Of a DNA stretch of 64,000 nt, positions 45,711-55,398 are shown piece after piece. Below the pieces are notes generated by a model. It was not told the origin of the DNA, ran no database searches, and saw only the letters and a list, made by a program, of their open reading frames with translations. Origin of the DNA: Owenweeksia hongkongensis DSM 17368 (GTDB lineage Bacteria > Bacteroidota > Bacteroidia > Flavobacteriales > Schleiferiaceae); the NCBI RefSeq assembly GCF_000236705.1, contig NC_016599.1, forward strand, positions 2,976,001-3,040,000. The letters run 5' to 3'. Both the position numbers and the translations under genes were made by a program. Position 1 is the first letter of the stretch; every line of letters starts with the position of its first letter.

Positions 45711-46985
45711 ATGAAAAAGTTAATCTTGATAGTTGGAATTTCTGCATTGACCTTCCCCTTTGCCGCCAAGGCACAAATAGACACTTTGCGTGAAGTGAAT
45801 TTGGATGCGATGGGGACACCTACAACTCCTGCTTTTCAGGTGATGGGAACTAGTCCGAGTGAAATTGAAAAGCCCGCCACTGCTGCAGAGTTTGTAATCG
45901 CTATTCAAAATGCTTCAGATAATTTTTCCACTTTTCCTACCAATTTTGGAATAGCATTCACTCCTTTTTGGTGGACCAATGGTAAAGAGTTGGATTTTGA
46001 AGTGGAGTTTAGCACCGAAAATAAAATGCGGCTTTGGAGGCATTTACAGGTTTCTTTAGGTACGGTAGGTGGAGCTGGTGGCATTGAAGATAATTGGCGC
46101 TACGCTCTGGGTTTACGAACCAACTTGTTGGAAGGAAAAATAAACCCCGACTCGCGAAAGGCTTATGACGCTCTTTTGAAAAAATCAGCAAACGCTTATA
46201 ATAAGGCATTGGACGAGCGTAATTCCGGTGATGCAGTATTGCAAAATCTATATTTAAAGAAGGAGGAGTACTTAACAGAGAAAAAGGAAATTAGCAATCA
46301 ATATCCACCAGATAGTGCGATGGAGGCTGAGGTGAGAATACGATATGAGGTGGTGAAGGCTTTGATAAAGGAAACTCAGGATGCTATTGCAGAAAGGCAA
46401 AAAGAGCTTGATGACACTCCCTTGCCGGAAGACCCTCTATTGACACAAGAGCTGAATGCGGCAATGCAAAAACTGTATGTGCGCTATGGCTGGAAGTGGG
46501 ACTTGGGTGCTGGTGGTGCTTATGATTTTGTAGATAATAAGTTGGATTCTTCAAAGTTGTACCGTGCTGGTGTATGGACAAATTTTGGCTATAGCCTAAA
46601 AGGAAATGAAAAGCACCAATGGACGTTTTTGAGTGCTGCTCGATACTATTATTATGACCAGGTGATTTATGCTTTAGAAAATCAAACCGTGTTGATTGAT
46701 AATATGGGAGCAATTGACGCGGGTGTAAGAGCGGTGTTAGATGTCAAAAAGTTGAGCATATCATTGGAGGCTTTATATAGGATGGGGTTGAATGATAATT
46801 TTGAGAATACCTATAAAATTAATGCTCTGGCCAATTATCGATTTTCTGAAAACCGCTCGGTGTACGTGTCGGCTGGTAATGATTTTAATGATACATCTGT
46901 GGGTGGGCCTAAGCAGTTGCGGGTGTATATAGGTCTTAATCTTGGCTTAGGTGAAGGAAAGGATATTCTGTATCGCGCGAGGTAA
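45711..46985 (+). CDS. exported protein with central coiled coil and barrel-like ends
   Basis: A 424-residue protein with a signal peptide (ending AAKAQ, about residue 22). The first third (FPTNFGIAFTPFWW) and last third (NFGYSLKGN, ALANYRFSENRSVYVSAGNDF, RVYIGLNLGLGEG) look like outer-membrane strands; about residues 150-245 form a Lys/Glu-rich helical insert. No named family. It forms a pair with the 127-residue gene upstream. Location in the outer membrane is inferred from the strand pattern. Confidence 0.65.
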   Translation: MKKLILIVGISALTFPFAAKAQIDTLREVNLDAMGTPTTPAFQVMGTSPSEIEKPATAAEFVIAIQNASDNFSTFPTNFGIAFTPFWWTNGKELDFEVEFSTENKMRLWRHLQVSLGTVGGAGGIEDNWRYALGLRTNLLEGKINPDSRKAYDALLKKSANAYNKALDERNSGDAVLQNLYLKKEEYLTEKKEISNQYPPDSAMEAEVRIRYEVVKALIKETQDAIAERQKELDDTPLPEDPLLTQELNAAMQKLYVRYGWKWDLGAGGAYDFVDNKLDSSKLYRAGVWTNFGYSLKGNEKHQWTFLSAARYYYYDQVIYALENQTVLIDNMGAIDAGVRAVLDVKKLSISLEALYRMGLNDNFENTYKINALANYRFSENRSVYVSAGNDFNDTSVGGPKQLRVYIGLNLGLGEGKDILYRAR

Positions 46986-47035
46986 TTTTGGATGAATCCA
47001 AATTCAATTGAGTGCTTAACTATAAAAGTACTCAC

Positions 47036-47043
47036 TACCTTTG
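47036..47043 (+). promoter_or_regulatory. candidate -7 box of the DUF3109 gene
   Basis: TACCTTTG is followed by only four bases (CGGC) before the ATG at 47048. No TTG at ideal spacing. Confidence 0.5.
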
Positions 47044-47047
47044 CGGC

Positions 47048-47626
47048 ATGATAGCCATTGATAAAACTCTTATTTCTGAAGATATTCTTGAAAAAGCCTT
47101 TGTGTGCGACCTTTCTAAATGTAAAGGAGCCTGCTGCGTAGAAGGTGATGCTGGTGCTCCGCTAGAAGATAGTGAGGTTCTAAAGCTGGAAGAAATATAT
47201 GAAGATGTAAAACCTTATCTCCGTAAAGAAGGTGTAGCGGCTATTGAAGCGCAGGGAACTTCTATTGAAGATCCTGAGGATGGCGAATGGGTGACTCCGC
47301 TTGTAAGTGGGGCTGAGTGTGCCTATGTTATTTTTGATGAAAAAGGCACGACCAAGTGCGGAATTGAAAAGGCCTGGGAAGAAGGTAAAGTAGATTGGCG
47401 CAAACCTGTTTCATGCCATCTGTATCCAATTCGTATTACAAACTATCCCGCCTATGATGCGGTAAATTACCATAAGTGGGAAATCTGCAGTCCTGCTTGC
47501 GATTTGGGCGCTCAGCTAAAAGTGCCAGTGTATAAGTTTACTAAAGATGCGCTTGTGCGTAAGTATGGTGAAGATTGGTATAAAGAGCTTGAGGAAGTTG
47601 CCGAGCACTGGCCCGGGAAGATTTAG
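47048..47626 (+). CDS. DUF3109 family cysteine-rich protein
   Basis: A 192-residue cytosolic protein. The N-terminal cysteine group (Cys20, Cys25, Cys29, Cys30 in FVCDLSKCKGACC) and later cysteines in AECAYVIF, TTKCGIEKA, VSCHLYPIRI and EICSPACDLG suggest a metal cluster or zinc site, similar to YkgJ-type proteins. The family is conserved in Bacteroidota and of unknown function. ATG 47048 fits both the family start and the -7 box. Confidence 0.85.
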   Translation: MIAIDKTLISEDILEKAFVCDLSKCKGACCVEGDAGAPLEDSEVLKLEEIYEDVKPYLRKEGVAAIEAQGTSIEDPEDGEWVTPLVSGAECAYVIFDEKGTTKCGIEKAWEEGKVDWRKPVSCHLYPIRITNYPAYDAVNYHKWEICSPACDLGAQLKVPVYKFTKDALVRKYGEDWYKELEEVAEHWPGKI

Positions 47627-47635
47627 TTTTCCATT

Positions 47636-47663
47636 GTCCATAGTCCATAGTCCATAGTCCATA
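47636..47663 (+). repeat. heptanucleotide tandem repeat (GTCCATA x4)
   Basis: Four perfect copies of GTCCATA just after the DUF3109 stop, preceded by a related CCATT. The unit length is not a multiple of three, but the repeat is outside any coding frame. Confidence 0.85.
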
Positions 47664-48085
47664 GGTTTTGGCTGGTCTTCTTTTTTGGAGGCTAGTTATT
47701 TTCTTGTGCCTTGCAGTGATGTCAATCAGGATTGAAATTCGATTACCGTGTACTCCCTATTCAACTTTATCAACAATTCGTGTGGATTAAATGTGAGTAA
47801 TCCACGTAATTTCTATTTGGAAATTTTCCAGCTTAGGTAAACAGTGAACTTCCAGCATTCTAACTTTTTCACGGTGTTAATAAAAGCGAATAATTGTTAA
47901 GAACTACCTCTTGTTTCCAGCCTGCACATACTTGAGCTTTGTGGAGCAAGCTGATAGATTGGAAGAGTGACCTCTATCAATTCGTAAATAAATTTATTGA
48001 TTATCAATAAGTTAAGATAGAAAAGCTGAGGCTAACTATCAGTAAATGAAAAGAGTTAAGCAAACGATATAAAGCAGAACCTAGA
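47664..48085 (+). promoter_or_regulatory. long nrdBA leader with dyad symmetries
   Basis: About 420 bases without a gene before nrdB. Visible dyads: TGATAGA/TCTATCA arms at 47952-47958 and 47973-47979; a 17-base palindrome TTATTGAT-T-ATCAATAA at 47994-48010; and GATAG/CTATC at 48016-48020 and 48036-48040. The last lie close to the start and could be operator or RNA structure. I do not see a known riboswitch or a clear NrdR box, nor an exact TAnnTTTG. Confidence 0.4.
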
Positions 48086-49060
48086 ATGAGTCAACAGGAA
48101 CCAATTTTACAAGAGAACAAAAACCGCTATGTCCTATTTCCTATCGAGCACCATGATATATGGGAGTGGTATAAGAAACAAGAGGCAAGTTTTTGGACGG
48201 CTGAAGAAATTGACTTGCACCAGGATTTAACGGATTGGGAAAACAAGCTAAATGACGATGAGCGTTATTTTATAAAGCACGTTTTGGCATTTTTTGCGGC
48301 CAGCGATGGTATCGTAAATGAAAACCTTGCCGAAAACTTTGTAAACGAAGTTCAATATACTGAGGCTAAGTTTTTCTATGGTTTCCAGATTATGATGGAA
48401 AACATCCACAGCGAAACTTATTCCCTGCTTATCGATACCTATATTAAAGACAAGGAAGATCGTAACAGACTTTTCACAGCTTTGGAAAACTTCCCGGCTA
48501 TTAAGAAGAAAGCGGACTGGGCTATTAAGTGGATTGAGTCTGACTCATTTGCTGAAAGACTTATCGCCTTTGCTGCGGTTGAGGGCATTTTCTTTAGCGG
48601 ATCATTCTGCTCTATCTTTTGGTTGAAGAAGCGTGGCCTTATGCCAGGACTTACTTTTAGCAATGAGCTTATCTCTCGTGATGAAGGCCTGCACTGTGAT
48701 TTTGCTGTGCATTTGCATAATAAGCACTTGATAAATAAAGTGCCAAAAGAGCGTATTAGACAAATACTGATGGAAGCTTTGGATATTGAGCGTGAGTTTA
48801 TCACCGAGTCTCTTCCGGTAAACCTTATCGGAATGAACTCTAAGCTGATGACCGAATATTTGGAGTTTGTAACCGACCGACTTTTGGTAGAGCTAGAGTG
48901 CGAGAAGGAATACAATGTGAGCAATCCATTTGATTTTATGGATATGATTAGCCTTCAAGGAAAAACAAACTTCTTTGAAAAGCGTGTGGCTGAATACCAA
49001 AAAAGTGGTGTGGTGCAAGGGCAAGACTCACAGCAAATTTCGTTTGACGCAGATTTTTAA
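48086..49060 (+). CDS. nrdB: class Ia ribonucleotide reductase, beta subunit
   Basis: A 324-residue small subunit carrying the di-iron tyrosyl-radical cofactor. Likely ligands Asp43 (TAEEIDL), Glu105 and His108 (MENIHSE), radical Tyr112, and the second-half Glu and His ligands ([10 protein letters not shown]) are all visible. It resembles the eukaryote-like group of class I enzymes ([13 protein letters not shown]). It lies 87 bases before nrdA in the same operon. Cytosolic, oxygen-dependent dNTP synthesis. Confidence 0.96.
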   Translation: MSQQEPILQENKNRYVLFPIEHHDIWEWYKKQEASFWTAEEIDLHQDLTDWENKLNDDERYFIKHVLAFFAASDGIVNENLAENFVNEVQYTEAKFFYGFQIMMENIHSETYSLLIDTYIKDKEDRNRLFTALENFPAIKKKADWAIKWIESDSFAERLIAFAAVEGIFFSGSFCSIFWLKKRGLMPGLTFSNELISRDEGLHCDFAVHLHNKHLINKVPKERIRQILMEALDIEREFITESLPVNLIGMNSKLMTEYLEFVTDRLLVELECEKEYNVSNPFDFMDMISLQGKTNFFEKRVAEYQKSGVVQGQDSQQISFDADF

Positions 49061-49147
49061 AAATAAGAACCAAATAATCAAGGTGGCTAGTTGAGGCTGA
49101 GCCATCATATAATTTCTACTTTATTAACGATTAACCTACTACAAGGC

Positions 49148-51613
49148 ATGTATGTACTAAAAAGAGACGGCAGAAAAGAATCAATAAAATTTGACAAGAT
49201 TACCGCGAGAATCCAAAAGCTATGCTATGGATTGAGCGAACTTGTAGATCCTACTACGGTAGCCATGAAGGTGATTGAGGGGATTTATGAAGGAGTAACT
49301 ACCTCTGAGTTGGATAGCCTTGCGGCAGAAGTTTCTGCTAGTATGACTACCCGTCATCCTGATTATGCTCAGCTTGCTGCGCGTATTGCCGTATCTAACT
49401 TGCATAAAAATACAACCAAGTCTTTCAGTGAAACCATGAAAGATTTGAAGGAATATGTGAACCCAAAAACGGGATTGCATTCTCCACTTATCGCTGATGA
49501 TGTGTATGAAATTATTGAGAAAAATGCCGCTCACCTAGATTCTACATTGATTTACGATCGTGATTTTGGATATGATTATTTTGGTTTCAAAACTTTGGAG
49601 CGCTCCTATCTTTTACGTGTAAATGGACAGATTGCTGAGCGTCCGCAGCACATGCTTATGCGTGTAGCTATTGGTATTCACAAAGAAGATTTGGAAGCAG
49701 CTGTGGAGACTTATGACTTGATGTCTAAAAAGTACTTTACTCATGCTACTCCAACCTTGTTTAATGCCGGTACTCCTAAGCCTCAAATGTCTTCTTGTTT
49801 CCTTCTTACCATGAAGGATGATAGTATTGATGGAATTTATGATACGCTTAAGCAGTGTTCTAAAATTTCTCAATCGGCCGGAGGTATCGGTCTTTCTATT
49901 CATAATGTGCGCGCTACCGGTTCCTACATTCGCGGTACCAACGGTACTAGCAACGGTATTGTACCAATGCTTCGCGTGTTTAATGATACCGCTCGATATG
50001 TAGATCAAGGTGGTGGTAAGCGTAAAGGTTCTTTCGCTATTTATCTAGAGCCTTGGCATGCTGATATCTTCGATTTTCTTGATTTGAAAAAGAATCACGG
50101 TAAGGAAGAAATGCGCGCTCGTGATTTATTCTACGCTCTTTGGACACCAGATTTGTTTATGAAGCGCGTGAAGGAAGGTGGTGACTGGACTTTGATGGAT
50201 CCTAATGAGTGCCCGGGACTTTGTGATGTGTACGGTGAGAAGTTTGAAGAACTTTACACCAAATATGAGCAAGAAGGAAAAGGAAGAAAAACGGTAAAAG
50301 CTCGTGACCTTTGGGGTAAAATCACTGAGTCACAAATTGAAACTGGTACTCCTTATATGCTTTATAAGGATGCTGCAAACGAAAAGAGTAACCAGAAAAA
50401 CTTGGGAACTATCCGTTCTTCAAACTTGTGTACCGAAATCATGGAGTATACTGCTCCCGATGAGGTGGCGGTTTGTAACCTGGCCTCTATCGCACTTCCG
50501 ATGTACATCGAAGAAGGTAAGTTTGATCACCAAAAGCTTTATGATGTTACCTATAAGGTGACCAAAAACTTGAACCGCATTATTGACCGTAACTACTACC
50601 CTGTAGCTGAAGCTCGAAATAGTAATATGCGTCACCGTCCGGTTGGGCTTGGAGTTCAGGGTTTGGCAGATACATTTATTAAGTTGCGTTTGTCATTTAC
50701 ATCTGATGAAGCAAAACAGCTTAACAAGGATATTTTCGAAACCATTTATTACGCTGCGCTTTGTGCTTCAAAAGACGAAGCAATTCAGGATGGTGCTTAC
50801 GAAACTTTTGAAGGTTCACCAATTAGTAAAGGTGAGTTCCAGTTTAACATGTGGGGCATCAGCGAAGATGACCTTAGTGGAAACTGGGATTGGAAAGCAC
50901 TTCGTAAGGAGGTGATGGAAAAAGGAGTGCGTAACTCACTTCTTTTGGCGCCAATGCCTACGGCTTCTACTTCTCAGATTTTGGGTAACAACGAATGTTT
51001 TGAGCCTTACACAAGTAACATTTATACCCGTAGAGTACTTTCAGGTGAATTCATCGTGGTAAATAAGCACTTGCTTATTGACTTGGTAGATCTTGGTCTT
51101 TGGAGTGAAGATCTGAAGAATGACATTATACGTGCAAACGGTTCTATTCAGAATATTGATATCATTCCTGATAACCTGAAGGAGATTTACAAAACCGTAT
51201 GGGAGATGAGTATGAAAGATATCATCGACATGAGTGCGGATAGAGGTTGGTTTATTGATCAGTCTCAATCTCTTAACCTGTTTATGGAAAATGCAAATAT
51301 TGGTAAACTTACCTCAATGCACTTTTATGCATGGGAAAAAGGTTTGAAAACGGGTATGTATTACCTCCGTACTAAAGCGGCAAGTGATGCTATTAAGTTT
51401 ACCGTGCAAAAGCAAAGTAAAGCTGAGGTAACTCCGGTAACCGATAGCAAGCAAACTGAGAAGATTCAGGAAAAAGAAAGTGTACAAAAGGCAAATAGCC
51501 TTGGTGAAAAGCGTGTGGCTGAAATGGCTGAGCGTGTAAACAACTTTTCGGATGAAGAAGTGATTGCTTGTTCTATCGACAATCCTGATGATTGCGAGGC
51601 TTGCGGATCATAA
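49148..51613 (+). CDS. nrdA: class Ia ribonucleotide reductase, alpha subunit
   Basis: An 821-residue catalytic subunit. It opens with an ATP-cone ([18 protein letters not shown]), so dATP feedback is expected. Active-site cysteines are visible in SSCFLL (C225 equivalent), NLCTEI (thiyl radical site) and EVAVCNLAS (C462 equivalent), and the redox pair CEAC sits in the C-terminal tail. [15 protein letters not shown] is the conserved nucleotide-site block. ATG 49148 is chosen over an upstream extension to 49091, because the ATP-cone starts directly after it. Confidence 0.96.
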   Translation: MYVLKRDGRKESIKFDKITARIQKLCYGLSELVDPTTVAMKVIEGIYEGVTTSELDSLAAEVSASMTTRHPDYAQLAARIAVSNLHKNTTKSFSETMKDLKEYVNPKTGLHSPLIADDVYEIIEKNAAHLDSTLIYDRDFGYDYFGFKTLERSYLLRVNGQIAERPQHMLMRVAIGIHKEDLEAAVETYDLMSKKYFTHATPTLFNAGTPKPQMSSCFLLTMKDDSIDGIYDTLKQCSKISQSAGGIGLSIHNVRATGSYIRGTNGTSNGIVPMLRVFNDTARYVDQGGGKRKGSFAIYLEPWHADIFDFLDLKKNHGKEEMRARDLFYALWTPDLFMKRVKEGGDWTLMDPNECPGLCDVYGEKFEELYTKYEQEGKGRKTVKARDLWGKITESQIETGTPYMLYKDAANEKSNQKNLGTIRSSNLCTEIMEYTAPDEVAVCNLASIALPMYIEEGKFDHQKLYDVTYKVTKNLNRIIDRNYYPVAEARNSNMRHRPVGLGVQGLADTFIKLRLSFTSDEAKQLNKDIFETIYYAALCASKDEAIQDGAYETFEGSPISKGEFQFNMWGISEDDLSGNWDWKALRKEVMEKGVRNSLLLAPMPTASTSQILGNNECFEPYTSNIYTRRVLSGEFIVVNKHLLIDLVDLGLWSEDLKNDIIRANGSIQNIDIIPDNLKEIYKTVWEMSMKDIIDMSADRGWFIDQSQSLNLFMENANIGKLTSMHFYAWEKGLKTGMYYLRTKAASDAIKFTVQKQSKAEVTPVTDSKQTEKIQEKESVQKANSLGEKRVAEMAERVNNFSDEEVIACSIDNPDDCEACGS

Positions 51614-51635
51614 AATTTATAGTAAGATGATTGCA

Positions 51636-51667
51636 GAAAGCCGTTACATAATTATGTAGCGGCTTTC
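51636..51667 (+). terminator. terminator of nrdBA
   Basis: GAAAGCCG pairs with CGGCTTTC, continued by TACAT/ATGTA across one mismatch, loop AATT, followed by a run of T. Confidence 0.9.
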
Positions 51668-51674
51668 TTTTTTT

Positions 51675-52075
51675 AAAATATTATAAAAAATGGAAGAATG
51701 CAGTTTCCTCATTGCGAGCACATCTAGTTTTTTGCGTGTTTACTGCAAATGTTAAAGTGGAAAAATCGGGCGTTAAAAAGGAGGGTTGTAAGAGGAGTTT
51801 GACATATATTCGCATTGCTTTCAGGGTAGGAGGTATATTTTGCACAGAGGAAAGCCTTTGCCAGAGCGCAATGAAAGAGATGAAACATGAAGACGGCTTT
51901 ACGCTATCATTTTTAAAACTATACTGGCAGCATTATTGCTTCCCGACAAATATAGAGTAGAGAGTTTCATGACGAGGGCCATCACGTGGAGACGGGGTGG
52001 CCTGTTTCATTTTAGGGTGTTTCAAATCGGTGAACTCACTTTTTCTTTTCACTAAAAGACTTACATTCGTTAGTA
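51675..52075. other. intergenic region, no supported gene
   Basis: About 400 bases between the nrdA terminator and the next exported protein. An 82-codon open frame at 51712-51960 lacks a family, a sensible start or codon pattern. A weak dyad GGCCA/TGGCC sits near 51980-52005. Just before the next gene is TACATTCG, one base off the -7 consensus. Confidence 0.4.
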
Positions 52076-52552
52076 ATGAAGACTACTCTATTAGCTTTTT
52101 TTTCCTTTGCAGGTATATTATTACACGGCCAGTCTGACGCTGCAACTAAGGCTCGTGAGCATATGTTTAGAGCACTTACGGTTGCTGATGGTGTTTTTAT
52201 CAAAGATTTAGAAACAAACATTTCACATTCCCCGTGGGAGGCTCTCGCTTATATGGAAGAGGGAAGTATGCTTTCTATGGATGATTTGAATGAAGCGGTG
52301 CCAGATTACTATTATTTTCAAAGTAACAATTTGCTTCAGTTAAAATTAATTGACGCAAAGAACCCTGAAGGATTTGGCACCGATCTGACCATTCCTTACC
52401 GAATAGATGGTGGTGAAACCATTTTATTAATAAATCCCAAGGCTAATAAAGTAGAAGACAGCTGGGATATTTTGTACTTGGATAAAAATTATTTGGCTCT
52501 TGATATGGGAGATATCAGAGTGTTCTTTATTCATACTATTATAAAAGAATAG
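52076..52552 (+). CDS. exported hypothetical protein, 158 aa
   Basis: A 158-residue protein with a signal peptide (hydrophobic 3-16, ending LLHGQS) and a mixed alpha/beta mature part with VPDYYYFQSNNLLQLKL and SWDILYLDKNYLALDM. No family recognised. Followed 10 bases later by another unknown gene on the same strand, probably an operon. Confidence 0.6.
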   Translation: MKTTLLAFFSFAGILLHGQSDAATKAREHMFRALTVADGVFIKDLETNISHSPWEALAYMEEGSMLSMDDLNEAVPDYYYFQSNNLLQLKLIDAKNPEGFGTDLTIPYRIDGGETILLINPKANKVEDSWDILYLDKNYLALDMGDIRVFFIHTIIKE

Positions 52553-52562
52553 AAGCGTATAT

Positions 52563-52967
52563 ATGAGTGGCGACAAGCAAAATCTTGAAATATCAAAGAT
52601 TCAAAAGGAAATTGAGAAGTACCTAAGTTTGGGAAGTACTTCTATCATTTTTGATTATCAATCATCAAACCACGGAACGCGGTTGGATGTAATCACCGTA
52701 AACCCAAGGCACAATCAATCCTTTTTGTTTCACTCTGTAGAGGGCTATAGTAAGATTGATACGCTGAAGAGTATGCTGGAGTACGTCCGGGATTATCGAG
52801 ACAAAAAGAATAGTTATACAATACAATGGTCGGTAAAAGGAGTTAACGAATTGCACACCTCTTACTTTAGAGCCAAAGATATCCCAGAGGCGATAGATAA
52901 ACTTCATTATGGTAGAGATCCAAATGGAATTACCATCTTTAGTGTAGTTTTAAACCCGGTATCCTGA
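52563..52967 (+). CDS. hypothetical protein, 134 aa
   Basis: A 134-residue soluble protein with an amphipathic N-terminal helix (NLEISKIQKEIEKYLSLG), a beta region and a final VVLNPVS. No cysteine cluster, signal or membrane segment. No family recognised; likely cotranscribed with the exported 158-residue protein. Confidence 0.55.
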   Translation: MSGDKQNLEISKIQKEIEKYLSLGSTSIIFDYQSSNHGTRLDVITVNPRHNQSFLFHSVEGYSKIDTLKSMLEYVRDYRDKKNSYTIQWSVKGVNELHTSYFRAKDIPEAIDKLHYGRDPNGITIFSVVLNPVS

Positions 52968-53055
52968 TAAGTTCCTACATTCACAGCTAGAGCTTGTTTA
53001 TATTTTTGTTACCTTAATCATTAAAGTAACATCACACCTAAATTAATTCGCACAT

Positions 53056-53217
53056 ATGCCAAGAGAAAGAAGAAGAATAGTGAGGCAAAGAGCCAAACGG
53101 ATTCAAAAAATCTCTAAGCCAAAGCCTACAACAAAAGATTATCTGCAAAGGGCGTTGGTTATTCTTATAATAGTAGGAATATTAGCTACAGCCCTTATTG
53201 TTACTTACGATTGGTAA
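53056..53217 (+). CDS. 53-aa single-span membrane protein
   Basis: A short frame starting at ATG 53056: an Arg/Lys-rich N-terminus (MPRERRRIVRQRAKRIQK), a KPKPTTKDY linker and one membrane helix (ALVILIIVGILATALIV) ending TYDW. The positive-inside pattern fits a real small membrane protein with its N-terminus in the cytosol. No family recognised. Confidence 0.5.
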   Translation: MPRERRRIVRQRAKRIQKISKPKPTTKDYLQRALVILIIVGILATALIVTYDW

Positions 53218-53370
53218 CATAAGATAACGTTCATATGTAGTTAACTCGGTAGGCTTTTGATAGCTTTAATTTTGTAGTGGAAATACGTCAGTAAATACTC
53301 GTAAGAAACGTATTACCAGATAGTTAAGTAAATTTTTTTACATTTAACCAAATACAAAATTATAATTGTC

Positions 53371-53472
53371 ATGAGTATAGCTAAAAATCAAGGAAACCTA
53401 AAGGTAGAAATAGTAGGAGTAGTAGTTCTAATTACAACAATAGTTGGTGGTGCATTATACTTCGCATTATAG
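53371..53472 (+). CDS. 33-aa single-span membrane peptide
   Basis: A very short frame from ATG 53371: a polar start MSIAKNQGNLKVE followed by one helix of about 18 hydrophobic residues to ALYFAL. It lies 153 bases after the 53-residue frame and has the same short-tail-plus-helix plan. Real translation is unproven. Confidence 0.35.
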   Translation: MSIAKNQGNLKVEIVGVVVLITTIVGGALYFAL

Positions 53473-53602
53473 TATCTAATTTCGACTAAGTTTTTTCTTT
53501 TTATCTGGGGAGGTTTATAGCCACCTTATATTTCATATCACTAGCTGATATTATTCGAGTATGGATTGAAAATTCAACAGTGCTTTGAATTATATTAGTT
53601 GA

Positions 53603-55048
53603 ATGAAAAAAACTATTCTAATTATCGTGCTGGGGGTAGTCATTTTGGTGACTATCGTTCTGCTTAGAACTTTCAGTTTCACAGCTCCTCAGTTTTCAAA
53701 TACATTATCTCCTGTCAGTGTAAAATCAGATGGGAGTTTATTGTCTCAAGCTATTAGTTATGAGACCATTTCACACAAGCGCGAAATGCGGGATGATAGT
53801 GTGTTTTTGGCTTTTCACAGTTTTTTGCAAAAATCCTTTCCGAAACTTCATCGACAGTTGACGAGGGAGCTTGTCAATGAGCACTCATTACTATATACGT
53901 GGGAAGGTGCTGATCTTTCAAAAAAACCACTGATTTTGGCGGCACACATGGATGTCGTACCCGTGGATTATGCTTCTAGAAATGATTGGGATGTGGCTCC
54001 CTTTTCAGGAGAAATATTAGAAGGAAATATTTACGGAAGAGGAACCATTGACGACAAGGGTAGTCTTATTGCAATTATGGAGTCCATCGAAAATCTAATA
54101 AATCAAGGTTTTAAACCTGATAGAACTATAATACTTGCATTCGGACATGATGAGGAAATAGGAGGAAATGAAGGGGCAAAAGCAATGGCGGTAATTTTGG
54201 AGAAGCGCGGTACTCGAGCTTGGATGGTAATAGATGAAGGAGGGACGCTAGCTAATGGAATTGTACCGGGAATTGAGGGTACTGTAGCATTAATAGGTAC
54301 AAGTGAAAAAGGTTACGTTAGTTTGGAGGTTAGTGCAGATATGGCTGGCGGTCACAGTTCTATGCCAGAGCCAATGAATGCACTGGAAGCCGTGAATAGA
54401 GCTGTCCATATTTTAAAGGAAAACCCTCTTCCAGATAGATTTTCCGAGCCAATTCAAGGTTTTATTGATCACATAGGTCCTAATTTGCCTTTTGTGCAAA
54501 AAATGGCCTTTGCAAATACATGGCTGTTTAAGCCTGTAATTTACAACACTTATAACAAGTCCGCTTCTGGTGCGGCATTGGTGCACACCACACAGGTAGT
54601 TACAATGTTTAATAGTGGGTTAAAGGATAATGTGGTGCCAACACGAGCTCGGGCTGTAGTAAACTATCGCTTACTCCCTGGTGATAATCCGCAAGATATA
54701 TTGAGTCGTGCTAAGGACTTAATCAATGATACAATTGTTAAAGTAACTGTATATGATGATTTTGCGGTTGCTGCATCACCGATATCAGATCATTCAAGTT
54801 TAGAATTCGAGTTTTTGGCTAATGCAATAATTGCAGTAAACCCCAATGCGATAGTAAGTCCTTATTTGGTGCTTGGAGCGACCGATGGTCGTTACTATTA
54901 TAATATTACTGATAAGGTGTTTCGTTTTAGTCCTATTCCTTTAGAGAAAGAAGATTTGAATCGTATTCACGGTGTAAATGAGCGAGTTTCAGTAAAGGGC
55001 TATGAGAAGAGTGTTTCATTTTATGCCACACTAATTAAAAACAGTTAA
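53603..55048 (+). CDS. M20 family metallopeptidase (carboxypeptidase S type)
   Basis: A 481-residue enzyme with an N-terminal membrane helix (5-23) anchoring a catalytic domain outside the cytosol. Zinc site: His115 and Asp117 (AAHMDVVPV), Asp150 (RGTIDDKGS), Glu184/Glu185 (GHDEEIGG), and a later His in the dimerisation-catalytic region (INRIHGVNE). GGHSSMPEPMNALE marks the lid domain. Similar to yeast carboxypeptidase S and human PM20D1 groups. Substrate probably peptides or N-acyl amino acids (inference). Confidence 0.9.
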   Translation: MKKTILIIVLGVVILVTIVLLRTFSFTAPQFSNTLSPVSVKSDGSLLSQAISYETISHKREMRDDSVFLAFHSFLQKSFPKLHRQLTRELVNEHSLLYTWEGADLSKKPLILAAHMDVVPVDYASRNDWDVAPFSGEILEGNIYGRGTIDDKGSLIAIMESIENLINQGFKPDRTIILAFGHDEEIGGNEGAKAMAVILEKRGTRAWMVIDEGGTLANGIVPGIEGTVALIGTSEKGYVSLEVSADMAGGHSSMPEPMNALEAVNRAVHILKENPLPDRFSEPIQGFIDHIGPNLPFVQKMAFANTWLFKPVIYNTYNKSASGAALVHTTQVVTMFNSGLKDNVVPTRARAVVNYRLLPGDNPQDILSRAKDLINDTIVKVTVYDDFAVAASPISDHSSLEFEFLANAIIAVNPNAIVSPYLVLGATDGRYYYNITDKVFRFSPIPLEKEDLNRIHGVNERVSVKGYEKSVSFYATLIKNS

Positions 55049-55398
55049 GCATTAAAATCACTGAAAGTCAATTCTGTCAACGAAGTTTCTAATGACTTGA
55101 TTTTTATTGGCTTAATGTTAATTAGTTTGTCGTTAATCCTTAAGGTTTGATTTTGTGTAAGTTATGCTGTTTCTATTTTAGTAAATTTATTGGTAATTCC
55201 TTCTGTGTTGCCCGCTATCAAAGGATTTATTTAGGTTCTGGGTTGAAAAACCAGTAACTTGCAGCAGGTTTTAATGTTGTGCAAATAGTACTACAGTAAA
55301 CCTACAGCGATGAAATATTGCAATTGGTCGAATTCTTTAATTCGGTGTCGATAGCTGATGTACTTTCGCTCATGAAACTTTAATTACTCACGATAATT
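55049..55398. other. intergenic region, no gene seen
   Basis: 350 AT-rich bases upstream of the LruC gene. I see no ORF, strong hairpin or exact TAnnTTTG box, although the promoter of the LruC gene must lie here or close by. Confidence 0.4.

Noticed and set aside
47664-48085. Cobalamin riboswitch before nrdBA
   Set aside because: No B12-box-like conserved core is seen, and the reductase is the iron-tyrosyl class Ia, not the B12-dependent class II.
51712-51960. 82-codon open frame after nrdA
   Set aside because: No recognisable domain, odd composition, and no start signal; kept only as a note in the intergenic entry.
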